A stretch of DNA of 64,000 bases from Pseudomonas fulva NBRC 16637 = DSM 17717 (GCF_000730565.1 NZ_BBIQ01000020.1:31115-95114); one strand, 5' to 3'. Numbered from the stretch's first letter, positions 1 to 8,150 are shown. Notes: generated by a model not told the origin, from the letters alone. Translations and numbers: made by a program.

Positions 1-299
1 TCGACGAGTGGGTCCGCAACACGGTGCAAGACACGCTGGAGCGCTACGAGGAAGACCTCACCCGTATCGAGGTGCACCTGCGCGATGAAAACGGCGGCAA
101 ACCCGGACCACAGGACAAGCGCTGCCAGATGGAGGCTCGCCCCAAAGGCCATCAGCCGATCTCGGTGACCCATACGGCCAATTCGCTTGACCAGGCGGTG
201 GAAGGCGCGGCTATTAAGCTGACCCACGCGCTGGAGCATCTGTACGGCAAGTTGCGCAGCAAGCGTGGCGTGCTGGAGCTGAGTGATCCGGAGGCTTGA
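1..299 (+). CDS. HPF/RaiA-family ribosome-associated protein, C-terminal part
   Basis: Only the C-terminal 98 residues are present. The reading frame is open from the first complete codon at position 3 (DEWVRNTVQDTLERYEEDLTR), so the real start lies before the window and the GTG at 24 is internal. The fragment matches the ribosome-hibernation factor fold (sigma-54 modulation protein/S30EA family): it has the signature region IEVHLRDENGGK and a helix rich in Ala, Leu and His (VEGAAIKLTHALEHLYGKL). Such proteins bind the 30S decoding region in stationary phase or stress. This single-domain version is a family common in pseudomonads and is not the one in the rpoN operon. The family call is fairly secure; the exact role is inferred. 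Confidence 0.8.
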   Translation, partial: DEWVRNTVQDTLERYEEDLTRIEVHLRDENGGKPGPQDKRCQMEARPKGHQPISVTHTANSLDQAVEGAAIKLTHALEHLYGKLRSKRGVLELSDPEA

Positions 300-315
300 T
301 CACCTGACCAGAATA

Positions 316-338
316 GGGCCGCGCAGCGGCCCTTGCCT
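316..338 (+). terminator. Probable terminator hairpin after the HPF-like gene
   Basis: GGGCCGC (316-322) pairs with GCGGCCC (326-332) around the loop GCA, followed by TTGCCTT. The stem is perfect but the U-run is poor, so termination is inferred. Confidence 0.5.
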
Positions 339-457
339 TATCCAGCCGCAGGGGCTCAGCCTTGCACTACTGCGCCTGTCACGACCGATAAACGGTTGGA
401 ACCTGCTCCCGCCCCCGCCAGTCAATTTCTGCATCATCACGTTGCAGAAGCGCCATC

Positions 458-748
458 ATGACCAACCCATTCGATCAGATCAGTGCAGCGTTCAGCCCCC
501 AGTACCGGGTCAACCTGAGCATCGAGGCGCTAGACGGGAGCATCATGCTCACCTTGTCTGACGAGGCGGGCATTGCCGCCAAACGCTTGATCAGCCAGGC
601 GCAACGCAACGACCCTGCTCGTTTGCAACGGGTCATCGACAGCATCCGCCTGGGTCTGGCGATAGACCGCAGCCAGAACCCCATGCAAGTGCTCGCCGCC
701 CTCACGCGCCCCGGTGGCGGCCAAGCACGCAACGTCGTGGCCAACTGA
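458..748 (+). CDS. DUF3509 domain protein
   Basis: A 96-residue protein of a family largely confined to Pseudomonas. The segment SPQYRVNLSIEALDGSIML followed by TLSDEAG and a helical C-terminal half (AKRLISQAQRN, LQRVIDSIRLGLAID) matches DUF3509 as I know it. There is no signal peptide or membrane segment, and no function is established. The start at 458 puts the conserved MxxPF N terminus first. It stands alone between the HPF-like gene and psiE, which converges on it from the other strand with a gap of three bases. Confidence 0.8.
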   Translation: MTNPFDQISAAFSPQYRVNLSIEALDGSIMLTLSDEAGIAAKRLISQAQRNDPARLQRVIDSIRLGLAIDRSQNPMQVLAALTRPGGGQARNVVAN

Positions 749-751
749 GGG

Positions 752-1222
752 TTACTTGCCCTCTTCCACATCCTTGCCGCTGGCATCCAGGGCCTTGGTC
801 GACGGATAGCGATACGACGCGTAGCGCACCACCAGAATGGCCAATGCCAGCAGCAGAATGCCCCCGCACACGTACAGCAAGCCTACATCCGGCGCCTTGT
901 GGTGCGACACGTCGCCAATCAACAGGCGGGTGAGCGCCGTGATGGCCACGTACAGTAGAAAGCGGATGGGCATGTGGTTGGTCTTGAAATAGATGCCTAC
1001 CATGGCGCCCAACTCCAGGTAGATGAACAGCAGCAGGATGTCATCCACACTGATCCCACCCTTGCCGAGCATGTCCAGGAAGGTCACCACAGCGGCATAG
1101 GCGGTTATCGCACCGATGCCGAACAAGGCCAGGTAGTGAAAGCCTTCGACGCACAGGTTGCCCAGCGAATCGGCTGAACCATGCAAGCCTTTGCGCAGTT
1201 TTTCTGCCCATTTGATGTTCAC
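752..1222 (-). CDS. psiE: Phosphate-starvation-inducible PsiE family membrane protein
   Basis: A 156-residue protein with four hydrophobic segments (roughly residues 26-48, 58-80, 88-105 and 115-140) and the PsiE-like core GAMVGIYFKTNHMPIRFL and ALTRLLIGDVSHH. PsiE proteins are inner-membrane proteins of unknown biochemical role; in E. coli they are induced by phosphate limitation. An ATG lies upstream at 1249, but I prefer the GTG at 1222: GGGGAG sits about 8 bases before it, and the resulting N terminus (MNIKWAEKLRKG) fits the family. No Pho box is evident upstream. Confidence 0.8.
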   Translation of the reverse strand: MNIKWAEKLRKGLHGSADSLGNLCVEGFHYLALFGIGAITAYAAVVTFLDMLGKGGISVDDILLLFIYLELGAMVGIYFKTNHMPIRFLLYVAITALTRLLIGDVSHHKAPDVGLLYVCGGILLLALAILVVRYASYRYPSTKALDASGKDVEEGK

Positions 1223-1388
1223 GATCAACGACTCCCCAAAGCTATCCAAAAAATGATGCGCTACCCGTATGACGCTTGTGCCATGCAGTTAAAGGGCCAG
1301 GCACAGGGGCTTGGAAGGTGGTCGAGTGACGCAGGACACGCGCAGCACCCGGGAAATTCAGGGTTGCGCGATTCGGAGAATGCCATTA

Positions 1389-1404
1389 CTGTATATAGAT
1401 ACAG
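1389..1404. promoter_or_regulatory. LexA (SOS) box upstream of yebG
   Basis: CTGTATATAGATACAG is a full match to the CTGT-N8-ACAG LexA consensus, and it extends by TA on both sides as TACTGT...ACAGTA. It lies 36 bases before the yebG start, where LexA would cover the promoter. This fits the known SOS control of yebG in enterobacteria. Confidence 0.9.
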
Positions 1405-1440
1405 TAAATCGTTAACAGCAAAAAGGCATAGAGGTGATGA

Positions 1441-1704
1441 ATGGCCGTCGAAGTGGTGTATCGCAGCAGCCGCGACCCGGAGCGCTTGTTCATGGATAAA
1501 GCCGAAGCAGACCGTCACGACAAGATGCTTGAACTGGCTGAGCGCCTGGCAGAAGTGCTGCACAAGGCCGTGCCATCATTGAGCGAGCAGCAGGTAGAAG
1601 AAGCTGGTATCTACATGGCGAAGAACCGCGACGTGTTTGCTAGGGCGTTCAAGAGCCAGCCTGACGCGCTGGGTGAACTGCTCGAAAGCGATGCTGCTCA
1701 ATAG
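1441..1704 (+). CDS. yebG: YebG family DNA damage-inducible protein
   Basis: An 87-residue protein beginning MAVEVVYRSSRDPERLFMDKAEADRHDKMLELAERLA, which is the typical YebG opening. The rest is a predicted helical bundle (EQQVEEAGIYMAKNRDVFARAFK). YebG is SOS-induced in E. coli and its molecular function is unsettled. The start is supported by GAGGTGATGA directly upstream. A consensus LexA box 36 bases upstream makes damage induction very likely here. It is monocistronic and convergent with the dehydrogenase gene. Confidence 0.88.
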   Translation: MAVEVVYRSSRDPERLFMDKAEADRHDKMLELAERLAEVLHKAVPSLSEQQVEEAGIYMAKNRDVFARAFKSQPDALGELLESDAAQ

Positions 1705-1741
1705 CGATCGCTGGTGCCTTGATTGCCTAAGGGCGCGGAAA

Positions 1742-2761
1742 TCACGCGTACAGCAAACGTTCCGCCAGCGCCTGCGCCACACGTGCAGGTGAACGCTTTT
1801 CAGCCTGGGCATGGCCGAACACTTCGGTGAGTCGGGCAGGTATACGGGCAATATGGGCGGTGATCGCCTCCGCTCTTTCGCCCTTGTGAGCCAACGCCGA
1901 GTAGATCAGGGCGCCTGCGTTGATCACGTAATCAGGCGCATAGAGAATTCCTCGCCCCTCCAACTGATCGGCAACATGCAGCGATGCCAGCTGATTATTC
2001 GCAGCGCCTGCCACCGCCGCGCACCTCAACTGCATCATACTTTGCCCATTCAATCCCGGGCCTACGCCGCACGGGGCGAAGATGTCGCAAGGTGTACTGG
2101 GTAGCGCATCGTGGGCAATCGGTTGTGCGTCGAACTGCTCCACTGCAAGTCGCACCCGGCCTGGCTCCAGGTCGCTGACCAGCAGGTCTGCACCGGATGC
2201 ATGCAGATGTTCGGCCAGCGCATACCCCACGCTCCCCAGTCCCTGAACGGCAACACGCAGCCCTTCCAGGTTGTGGCTGCCCAGCCGTGCATGGGCGGTG
2301 GCGCGCAGGCCCGCGAATACCCCCATCGCCGCATGTGGGGCAGGGTCACCCAGCGCCGTCGTGCTGACAACATGGGGGGTGCCCTGCGCCAGGCAATCCA
2401 TGTCCAGCGTCGAGGTGCCGCTGTCCAGGGCAATGAGCAGTCGCCCTTGCAAGCTATCGATGCAGCGGCCGAGTGCCTCGAACAGGGCGGCGCGGTCGTT
2501 CACATGCGGACTGCGCAAAATGACCGCCATGCCGCCCCCGAACGGCAGGCCCGCCATTGCCGCTTTGTAGCTCATGCCCTGGGCCAGGGTGACTGCATCG
2601 GTGATGGCACTCTCATGATCGGTGTAGGCCAGGTAGCGACAACCGCCCATGGCCGGCCCGAACCGCTCGCTGTGAATGACCACGACGGCTTCAAGGCCTG
2701 TCTGCGGATCGTTGAACACATGCAGTGACTGAGTACGGGTGCTTTGCATCAGTGCGAACAT
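1742..2761 (-). CDS. Leu/Phe/Val dehydrogenase family protein with altered catalytic lysine
   Basis: A 339-residue member of the Glu/Leu/Phe/Val dehydrogenase family: N-terminal dimerisation/catalytic domain, then a Rossmann domain with the NAD motif VQGLGSVGYALAEHL. The family reaction is NAD-dependent oxidative deamination of a branched-chain or aromatic amino acid to its 2-oxo acid. The substrate-binding lysine is present at residue 66 (GMSYK). At residue 78, where the family has the catalytic lysine in GGGK, this protein has Met (GGGM; codon 2528-2530 reads ATG on the coding strand, where AAG would be expected). Spacing 66 to 78 equals K68 to K80 of Bacillus leucine dehydrogenase. GGGGGAG precedes the start. 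The protein may be catalytically dead or repurposed. It has no operon partner. Confidence 0.85.
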   Translation of the reverse strand: MFALMQSTRTQSLHVFNDPQTGLEAVVVIHSERFGPAMGGCRYLAYTDHESAITDAVTLAQGMSYKAAMAGLPFGGGMAVILRSPHVNDRAALFEALGRCIDSLQGRLLIALDSGTSTLDMDCLAQGTPHVVSTTALGDPAPHAAMGVFAGLRATAHARLGSHNLEGLRVAVQGLGSVGYALAEHLHASGADLLVSDLEPGRVRLAVEQFDAQPIAHDALPSTPCDIFAPCGVGPGLNGQSMMQLRCAAVAGAANNQLASLHVADQLEGRGILYAPDYVINAGALIYSALAHKGERAEAITAHIARIPARLTEVFGHAQAEKRSPARVAQALAERLLYA

Positions 2762-2884
2762 GGCCTGGCTCCCCCATGAGGTGCAGCATCCAGTATAGGC
2801 ACCTGAACCGGGCAGGCCGGGCTACCGGACAACTGGACGAAACCGCTCTGGCCGGCTATTACTCAAGGGTGAGTGGAGAAGCCC

Positions 2885-3691
2885 ATGAAGCCACGTCAAG
2901 CCTGCCTGGCCTGCCTTGAAAACAAGCCTGCCGCCCTGCTGCAAGCTGCGCTGTGGATCGCCGCCGAACATGACCCAAGCGTCGACCCTGATGCCTGCCA
3001 GGCCGTCTGCCAGAACATGCAGCACACCATCAGCATTCATCTGCCCATGGTGGCGGCCACTGAACTTGCCCAGCCGCTTTTGCGCCAGCTCAACGCGTTA
3101 GGTTTCCAACAGGATGAATACCTGCCGCTGCGTCCGCACGCTGCCTTGATGAACCATGTGCTGACAAGGCGACGCGGCCAACCGTTGGCCTTGGCCATCC
3201 TGGCACTGGAGTTTGCGCAACGTTTGTCCATTCCACTCGAAGGTGTCAGCTTCCCGGGGCACTTCCTATTGCGCGTGCCGGGTGCCGACCATTTGCTCGA
3301 CCCCTGCGGCGGTCGGCGTCTTTACCCCAATGATTGCCGGGAGCTGCTGATCCGCCAGTACGGCCCTGGCACCGCGTTGAGCGCCGAGCACCTGCGCCCG
3401 GCCAGCGCGATGCAGATGCTGCAACGGCTGTCACGCAACTTGCGCCACCTGCACACCAGTAATGATGCCCCACTCGCGGCGCTGATCGATGCCGAGCGCG
3501 TCATGCAACTGGGGCCCGCCCAGGTTGGCGACTACCTGGCCCGGGCAAGCCTGTACAGGCAACTCGATTGCCCGCACGCCGAACGCTTCGACCTGGAACA
3601 TGCGTTGCTGCTCACGGAAGACCCTGTGCAGCGACTCGTATTGAACGAGCGTCTGGAGCAATTGCCCTCGACAAGCCGCTCCCTTCATTGA
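2885..3691 (+). CDS. SirB1/transglutaminase-like TPR protein
   Basis: A 268-residue soluble protein. The middle (residues about 95-150) carries the SirB1 family core: a repeat of LTRRRGQPLALAILALEFAQRL, then VSFPGHFLLRV and LLDPCGG, which match the Cys-poor transglutaminase-like fold. The C terminus is helical and TPR-like (ARASLYRQLDCPHAERFDLEHAL). SirB1 proteins have no firm biochemical function. A GTG at 2873 gives a longer frame, but GGAGAAG lies 7 bases before the ATG at 2885, so that start is used. It converges with maiA, with 18 bases between stop codons. Confidence 0.78.
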   Translation: MKPRQACLACLENKPAALLQAALWIAAEHDPSVDPDACQAVCQNMQHTISIHLPMVAATELAQPLLRQLNALGFQQDEYLPLRPHAALMNHVLTRRRGQPLALAILALEFAQRLSIPLEGVSFPGHFLLRVPGADHLLDPCGGRRLYPNDCRELLIRQYGPGTALSAEHLRPASAMQMLQRLSRNLRHLHTSNDAPLAALIDAERVMQLGPAQVGDYLARASLYRQLDCPHAERFDLEHALLLTEDPVQRLVLNERLEQLPSTSRSLH

Positions 3692-3709
3692 TCACCAATC
3701 GAACGCGGC

Positions 3710-4339
3710 TCACCGCGGTGTATCGGACTGACGCGAAGGATGAGCCTGCATGAACGCCGGATGCTGCTCCGCCAACGCCGCCACTCTGCGGATGCGCGGG
3801 TAACGCCCTAGGTCGATCCCGAATCGCTCGGCGGCATAAAGCTGCGGTATCAGGTAGACATCCGCCAGGCCAGGGGTATCGCCCAGGCAATACCCACCCT
3901 CGCCGATCACCTGCTCGACAGCCCCCAGCCCCTGTCTTATCCAATGACCGATCCATTGGTTGATCTGCACTTCATCCTGGCCCGCTTCACGCAGGCGGTT
4001 GAGCACGCTGACGTTGTGCAGGGGGTGGATGTCGCAGCCGATGATCGCCGCCACCCCGCGGGCCTTGGCGCGCTGCGCTGCACCTTCCGGTAGCAGGGCG
4101 GGCTGCGGGTAGGCCTCTTCCAGGTACTCGATGATCGCTGGGGATTGCACCAGCAGCTCGCCACCGTCTGTACGCAGGGTGGGTACCCGGCCCTGGGGAT
4201 TGATACCCAGGTAACCGGCTTGCCGATGCTCGCCTTGCAGCAGATTGACGGGCAGTGCACGGAAGGTCAGCCCTTTGAGGGCCAAGGCAATCCGCACCCG
4301 GTAGGACGAGGTGGAACGGTAATAGGTATACAGCTCCAT
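3710..4339 (-). CDS. maiA: Maleylacetoacetate isomerase (zeta-class GST)
   Basis: A 209-residue glutathione S-transferase of the zeta class, which isomerises maleylacetoacetate to fumarylacetoacetate in homogentisate breakdown. The N-terminal thioredoxin domain shows YRSTSSYRVRIALALKG, the zeta-class Ser-containing active-site region, then NPQGRVPTL and QSPAIIEYLEE for glutathione binding. The C-terminal helical domain includes NQWIGHWIRQGL. The frame is open to 4381, but the ATG at 4339 gives the conserved MELYTYYRS start. It is the third gene of hmgA-fahA-maiA, 11 bases after fahA. Confidence 0.93.
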   Translation of the reverse strand: MELYTYYRSTSSYRVRIALALKGLTFRALPVNLLQGEHRQAGYLGINPQGRVPTLRTDGGELLVQSPAIIEYLEEAYPQPALLPEGAAQRAKARGVAAIIGCDIHPLHNVSVLNRLREAGQDEVQINQWIGHWIRQGLGAVEQVIGEGGYCLGDTPGLADVYLIPQLYAAERFGIDLGRYPRIRRVAALAEQHPAFMQAHPSRQSDTPR

Positions 4340-4350
4340 GCCTGCGCTCC

Positions 4351-5643
4351 TCAGTTGGCCGCGATGACCCGGCCACGGCACTCGCCGAACCCGATGCTCA
4401 CCTCACCGTCGCACACACCCCGTGCCCGCAGGATGACTTCGTCGCCGTCCTCCAGAAACTTGCGCACTTCGCCATTGGGCAACTCCACCGGGTGCTTACC
4501 GCCCTCGGTGATTTCCAGCAAGCTGCCATAGGACCCTGGGGTGGCACCTGACAGGGTGCCGGAACCGAACAGGTCGCCGGGTTGCAACTGGCAACCGTTG
4601 ACACTGTGGTGCGCCACCAGCTGGGCCACCGTCCAGTACATGCTGCGGGTGTTGCTCAGGGCCAGGCGGTGCGGCGTAGCCCCCTCCTCCCGCATGCGTT
4701 CGGTGAGCAGCAGCACCTCCAGTTCGATGTCGAATGCACCGGCTGCCTGATCACGCTTGTCGAGCAGGTAGGACAGCGGCTGGGGATCCCCTTGCGGCCT
4801 GGCCGGCTGAGCGCAGCGCAGGGGCGCCAGCGCCTCGGCCGTGACGACCCAGGGCGAAATCGTGGTCACGAAGCTTTTGGACAGGAACGGCCCCAGTGGC
4901 TGGTATTCCCACGCCTGGATGTCTCGCGCCGACCAGTCGTTGAGCAGGCACAGGCCCGCGATGTGCTCGGCGGCATCGCCGATGGGGATGGCCTGGCCCA
5001 TGTCATTGCCCTGCCCGATCCAGATGCCCAGCTCCAGCTCGTAGTCCAGCCGCGCACACGGGCCGAAGCTCGGTTCGCTCTGCCCGGCGGGCAATGTCTG
5101 GCCCTTGGGCCGGCGAACATCCGTCCCGGAGGGGCGAATGGTCGATGCACGGCCGTGATAGCCGATGGGCACGTACTTGTAGTTGGGAAGCAAGGGGTTG
5201 TCGGGGCGGAATAACTTGCCGATGTTGCGGGCGTGCTCGATGCCCACGTAGAAGTCGGTGTAATCGCCGATCTGGGCCGGCACGTGCATCTGGCAAGTGC
5301 TGGCGGGGTAAAGCGCCCCTTCCAGCATTGCCTGGTGCTCGGACTGCTCACCGAGCAACTCGAGCAGCCGTTCACGCAGCGCCACGCGCGCTCCGCGCCC
5401 CAGTGCGAAGAACCCATTCAAGGTGCCGCCCTGCGTAGCGAGTACCGCCGCCTTGGCCTGACCTTCGAACAAACCCAAGCCCAGCACCGCCTCAAGGTCG
5501 AGGATGGCATCGCCGATGGCCACGCCACAGCGTCTGGCCTCGCTGCCACGACTGAAGATACCCAAGGGCAGGTTCTGCAGCGGGAAGTCACTGTGCCCAT
5601 TGGCATGGCTCACCCAACTGCGGGCGATAGCGTGTTGGTTCAT
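4351..5643 (-). CDS. fahA: Fumarylacetoacetase
   Basis: A 430-residue fumarylacetoacetate hydrolase, which cleaves fumarylacetoacetate to fumarate and acetoacetate. The family metal and active-site segments are all visible: DYTDFYVGIEHARN, PIGYHGRASTIRPSG, LDYELELGIWIG (the two metal-binding acidic residues) and NDWSARDIQAWEYQPLGPFL. Length is as expected for the family. GGAGATAACCC precedes the ATG. It starts three bases after hmgA ends, so translational coupling is likely. Confidence 0.96.
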   Translation of the reverse strand: MNQHAIARSWVSHANGHSDFPLQNLPLGIFSRGSEARRCGVAIGDAILDLEAVLGLGLFEGQAKAAVLATQGGTLNGFFALGRGARVALRERLLELLGEQSEHQAMLEGALYPASTCQMHVPAQIGDYTDFYVGIEHARNIGKLFRPDNPLLPNYKYVPIGYHGRASTIRPSGTDVRRPKGQTLPAGQSEPSFGPCARLDYELELGIWIGQGNDMGQAIPIGDAAEHIAGLCLLNDWSARDIQAWEYQPLGPFLSKSFVTTISPWVVTAEALAPLRCAQPARPQGDPQPLSYLLDKRDQAAGAFDIELEVLLLTERMREEGATPHRLALSNTRSMYWTVAQLVAHHSVNGCQLQPGDLFGSGTLSGATPGSYGSLLEITEGGKHPVELPNGEVRKFLEDGDEVILRARGVCDGEVSIGFGECRGRVIAAN

Positions 5644-5646
5644 GGG

Positions 5647-6948
5647 TTATCTCCGGTTCGGGTTGAAGGTGCTGGGCAAGGTGGCCCAGCAGCTGTCGTA
5701 GTCGGTCTGCAACTGCGGGCAGGCCATGGCGTACTGGCTCGGGCGCAGCACCTGGCTGGTCTCGAACATGAACGCCATGGTGTTCTCGATCTTGTGCGGG
5801 GCAAGCTCGGCGGCGATGGCCCTGTCGCACGTCTCGGCATCCGGGCCATGGGCGCTCATGACGCTGTGCAGGGAGGCGCCACCGGGCACGAAGCCTTCGG
5901 CCTTGGCATCGTAGGCACCGTCGATCAGCCCCATGAACTCGTTCATCAGATTGCGGTGGAACCACGGTGGACGGAAGGTGTTCTCGGCCACCATCCAGCG
6001 CGGCGGGAAGATCACGAAGTCCATGTTGGCAAGGCCGTGCACACTGGTCGGTGAGGTGAGCACGGTGAAGATCGAGGGGTCCGGGTGGTCGAAGCTGACG
6101 GTGCCCAAAGTATTGAAGCGGCGCAGGTCGTATTTGTAAGGCACGTTGCTGCCGTGCCAGGCCACCACGTCCAGCGGCGAATGCTGGAGTTCACATGCCC
6201 AGTGCTCCCCCAGGAATTTCTGTACCAGCTGCACTGGCCCGGTGGTTTGTTCATAAGCGGCCACCGGCGTTTCGAAATCGCGAGGGTTGGCCAGGCCATT
6301 GCTGCCGATGGGCCCCAGGTCCGGCAGGCGCAGGGGCGCGCCGTGGTTTTCGGCAAGGTAGCCACGCGCCTGGGCATCGACCAGCTCGACGCGAAATTTC
6401 ATGCCGCGGGGAATCACTGCAATTTCAAGCGGGCCGACCTGCATGACACCCAGCTCGGTGGCGATGCGCAGGCGACCTTGCTCAGGCACCAGCAACAGCT
6501 CGCCGTCGGCGTTGAAGAACACGCGCTCCATGGAGCGGTTGGTGCAGTAGATGTAGATGCTCACACCGCCAGGCGCATGAGCAGGGCCATTGGCCGCCAT
6601 GGGCACCCAACCCTCGATGAAGTCGGTCGGCGTTTGCGGGATGGGCTGCGGGTTCCAGCGCAGGCGGTTGGGCGTGATCGTACCCAACGCCTCGCTCAGA
6701 GGCTGGCGCGCAAGGCGCTCGAAACGCGGGTGAGCGGCCGACGGCCGGATGCGGTACATCCAGGTGCGGCGCAGCTCATGACGGGCCATGGTGAACGCTG
6801 TGCCGGAGAGCAGCTCGGCATAGAGCCCATAGGGAGTTTTCTGAGGCGAGTTCTGCCCGACCGGCAATGCGCCTGGCAACGCTTCGCTGGTGAATTCGTT
6901 GCCGAAACCGCTGAGGTAGTGAAGGTCAGGTGCAGGGTCGCGATTCAT
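5647..6948 (-). CDS. hmgA: Homogentisate 1,2-dioxygenase
   Basis: A 433-residue Fe(II) ring-cleavage dioxygenase that opens homogentisate to maleylacetoacetate. The iron-ligand region FRPPWFHRNLMNEFMGLI provides the His and the Glu six residues later, and GGASLHSVMSAHGPD supplies the third His. The N terminus SGFGNEFTSEALPGALPVGQNSPQ is the standard family opening. GGAGG sits 5 bases before the ATG. It is the first gene of the operon, transcribed away from hmgR, with the HmgR operator in the shared promoter region. Acetoacetate from the pathway could feed a thiolase such as the one at 14695. Confidence 0.97.
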   Translation of the reverse strand: MNRDPAPDLHYLSGFGNEFTSEALPGALPVGQNSPQKTPYGLYAELLSGTAFTMARHELRRTWMYRIRPSAAHPRFERLARQPLSEALGTITPNRLRWNPQPIPQTPTDFIEGWVPMAANGPAHAPGGVSIYIYCTNRSMERVFFNADGELLLVPEQGRLRIATELGVMQVGPLEIAVIPRGMKFRVELVDAQARGYLAENHGAPLRLPDLGPIGSNGLANPRDFETPVAAYEQTTGPVQLVQKFLGEHWACELQHSPLDVVAWHGSNVPYKYDLRRFNTLGTVSFDHPDPSIFTVLTSPTSVHGLANMDFVIFPPRWMVAENTFRPPWFHRNLMNEFMGLIDGAYDAKAEGFVPGGASLHSVMSAHGPDAETCDRAIAAELAPHKIENTMAFMFETSQVLRPSQYAMACPQLQTDYDSCWATLPSTFNPNRR

Positions 6949-7027
6949 CGATGCCTCCGGGCCGGGGCGGCCTGTGGGAGCAGTTGCTGCTGCCCGAGGG
7001 AACGGCGGCGCATCTGCATTGTTTTTA

Positions 7028-7044
7028 TCGTAATCAGATTACGA
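7028..7044. promoter_or_regulatory. HmgR operator: perfect 17-bp palindrome
   Basis: TCGTAATCAGATTACGA is a perfect 8-1-8 palindrome in the hmgA/hmgR divergent region. HmgR of P. putida is known to bind a 17-bp palindrome in this region and to release it with homogentisate. An overlapping second inverted repeat, ATTACG-N5-CGTAAT (7038-7054), shares its right half. Confidence 0.85.
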
Positions 7045-7117
7045 ATAACGTAATTTGCTCTGCGCCAGGCGTCAAGCTATAAAGGCGCGACTCGATGACT
7101 CGCGGATGATCCTACCG

Positions 7118-7900
7118 ATGGCCAAAGCCAGCTCCCCTACCGACAACGGCAAGCAGAAGGTCCGCTCAGCCGAGGTGGGCACCGACATCCTCAAGGCATT
7201 GGCCGAACTCTCGCCTTCTACGTCACTGTCCAGGCTCGCAGAGCATGTCCAGATGCCGGCGAGCAAGGTGCATCGTTACCTGCAAGCCTTGATTGCCAGC
7301 GGGTTCGCCGAACAGAATGCGGCCACCAATCATTACGGTCTGGGGCGCGAAGCATTGCGCGTGGGCATGGCCGCGCTGGGCAGCATCGATGTACTGAAAG
7401 TCGCCGCGTTGCCGCTCTCCCAGCTGCGTGATGAATTGAACGAGAGTTGCTTCATTGCGGTGTGGGGCAACCAGGGGGCGACCGTGGTAAGCATCGAACC
7501 GGCCGTGCGCGCCGTCACCGTGGTGACGCAGATCGGCTCGGTATTGCCGCTGCTGACCTCGTCCACCGGGCTGGTGTTCGCGGCCCATTTGCCTGAGCGG
7601 GAAACCGTGGACCTGATGGCGCGCGAGCTGACCCAGCTCAAGCAGCGGCCTGATGATTATCAGCAGGTACTGGCAGGTATACGTGAACGCGGCCTGCACC
7701 ACATCCACGGGCTGCTGATGCCGGGTGTGGATGCGCTGTCAGCACCGATCTTCAACGCCATGGGGCAGATCGCTGCGGTGATGACGGTGGTGGGGCCCAC
7801 GTCGATGTTCCAGGCCGATGAACAAGGCCCTGCGGCGCAGCGGCTACTGGCTGCCACGCGCGAGACAAGCTGGCGCATGGGGCACTGCCCAGCGCCTTGA
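7118..7900 (+). CDS. hmgR: IclR-family repressor of the homogentisate operon
   Basis: A 260-residue regulator. Residues about 20-75 form an IclR winged helix-turn-helix (TSLSRLAEHVQMPASKVHRYLQALIASGFAEQ). The rest is the effector-binding domain, with GSVLPLLTSSTGLVFAA typical of the family. By position and similarity it is HmgR, which represses hmgABC and is relieved by homogentisate. The frame extends upstream; ATG at 7106 and 7118 are both possible with weak Shine-Dalgarno matches. I chose 7118 (MAKASS) because conservation in the family, as I recall it, begins at about DNGKQKVRSAEVGTDIL. Confidence 0.92.
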   Translation: MAKASSPTDNGKQKVRSAEVGTDILKALAELSPSTSLSRLAEHVQMPASKVHRYLQALIASGFAEQNAATNHYGLGREALRVGMAALGSIDVLKVAALPLSQLRDELNESCFIAVWGNQGATVVSIEPAVRAVTVVTQIGSVLPLLTSSTGLVFAAHLPERETVDLMARELTQLKQRPDDYQQVLAGIRERGLHHIHGLLMPGVDALSAPIFNAMGQIAAVMTVVGPTSMFQADEQGPAAQRLLAATRETSWRMGHCPAP

Positions 7901-7986
7901 GTACTGCAGACTGTTGCCTGGTATGTAACGGTGAATGTCGCCGTATGCGGTTTTTCCAGCGGATTCAATTGCTTATTATCGGATCA

Positions 7987-8106
7987 CTGGCTGCCACCGA
8001 GGGCTCTCCCCCCGCTCGCGGTGTCAGCCAGGTGTATCGACGTAGATTTTGAAGCTCCTTGATCTGACGTCTCGATTGACCGCTGCGAAAGGCAGCGGTT
8101 TTTTTT
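7987..8106 (+). ncRNA. Candidate small RNA or 3' UTR-derived RNA downstream of hmgR
   Basis: No coding potential is seen between hmgR and the convergent hydrolase, yet the + strand carries a long stem: CTGGCTG (7987-7993), then CACCG, pairing with CGGTG and CAGCCAG (ending 8031). A classic Rho-independent terminator follows at 8080-8106. A TATTAT element at 7974-7979 could be a -10, but no good -35 is visible. It could equally be the structured 3' UTR of hmgR. It is not a tRNA: no acceptor or T-loop is present. Confidence 0.35.
8080..8106 (+). terminator. Rho-independent terminator
   Basis: CCGCTGC (8080-8086), loop GAAAG, GCAGCGG (8092-8098), then eight T (8099-8106). It is oriented to end transcription from the hmgR side and lies about 180 bases past the hmgR stop codon, 45 bases before the end of the convergent hydrolase gene. 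Confidence 0.9.
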
Positions 8107-8150
8107 GCCTGCGATTTAGTGCTCAAGGGCCTGGTTGCCGCTTCAACGGG

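Noticed and set aside
6955..7010. REP-like sequence upstream of hmgA (CCTGTGGGAGCAG near 6970)
   Set aside because: It resembles one arm of P. putida REP elements, but I could not find the complementary arm, so it is not reported as a repeat.
7901..8106. tRNA gene in the gap after hmgR
   Set aside because: The hairpins do not form a cloverleaf and no TTCGA-type T-loop or acceptor end is present.
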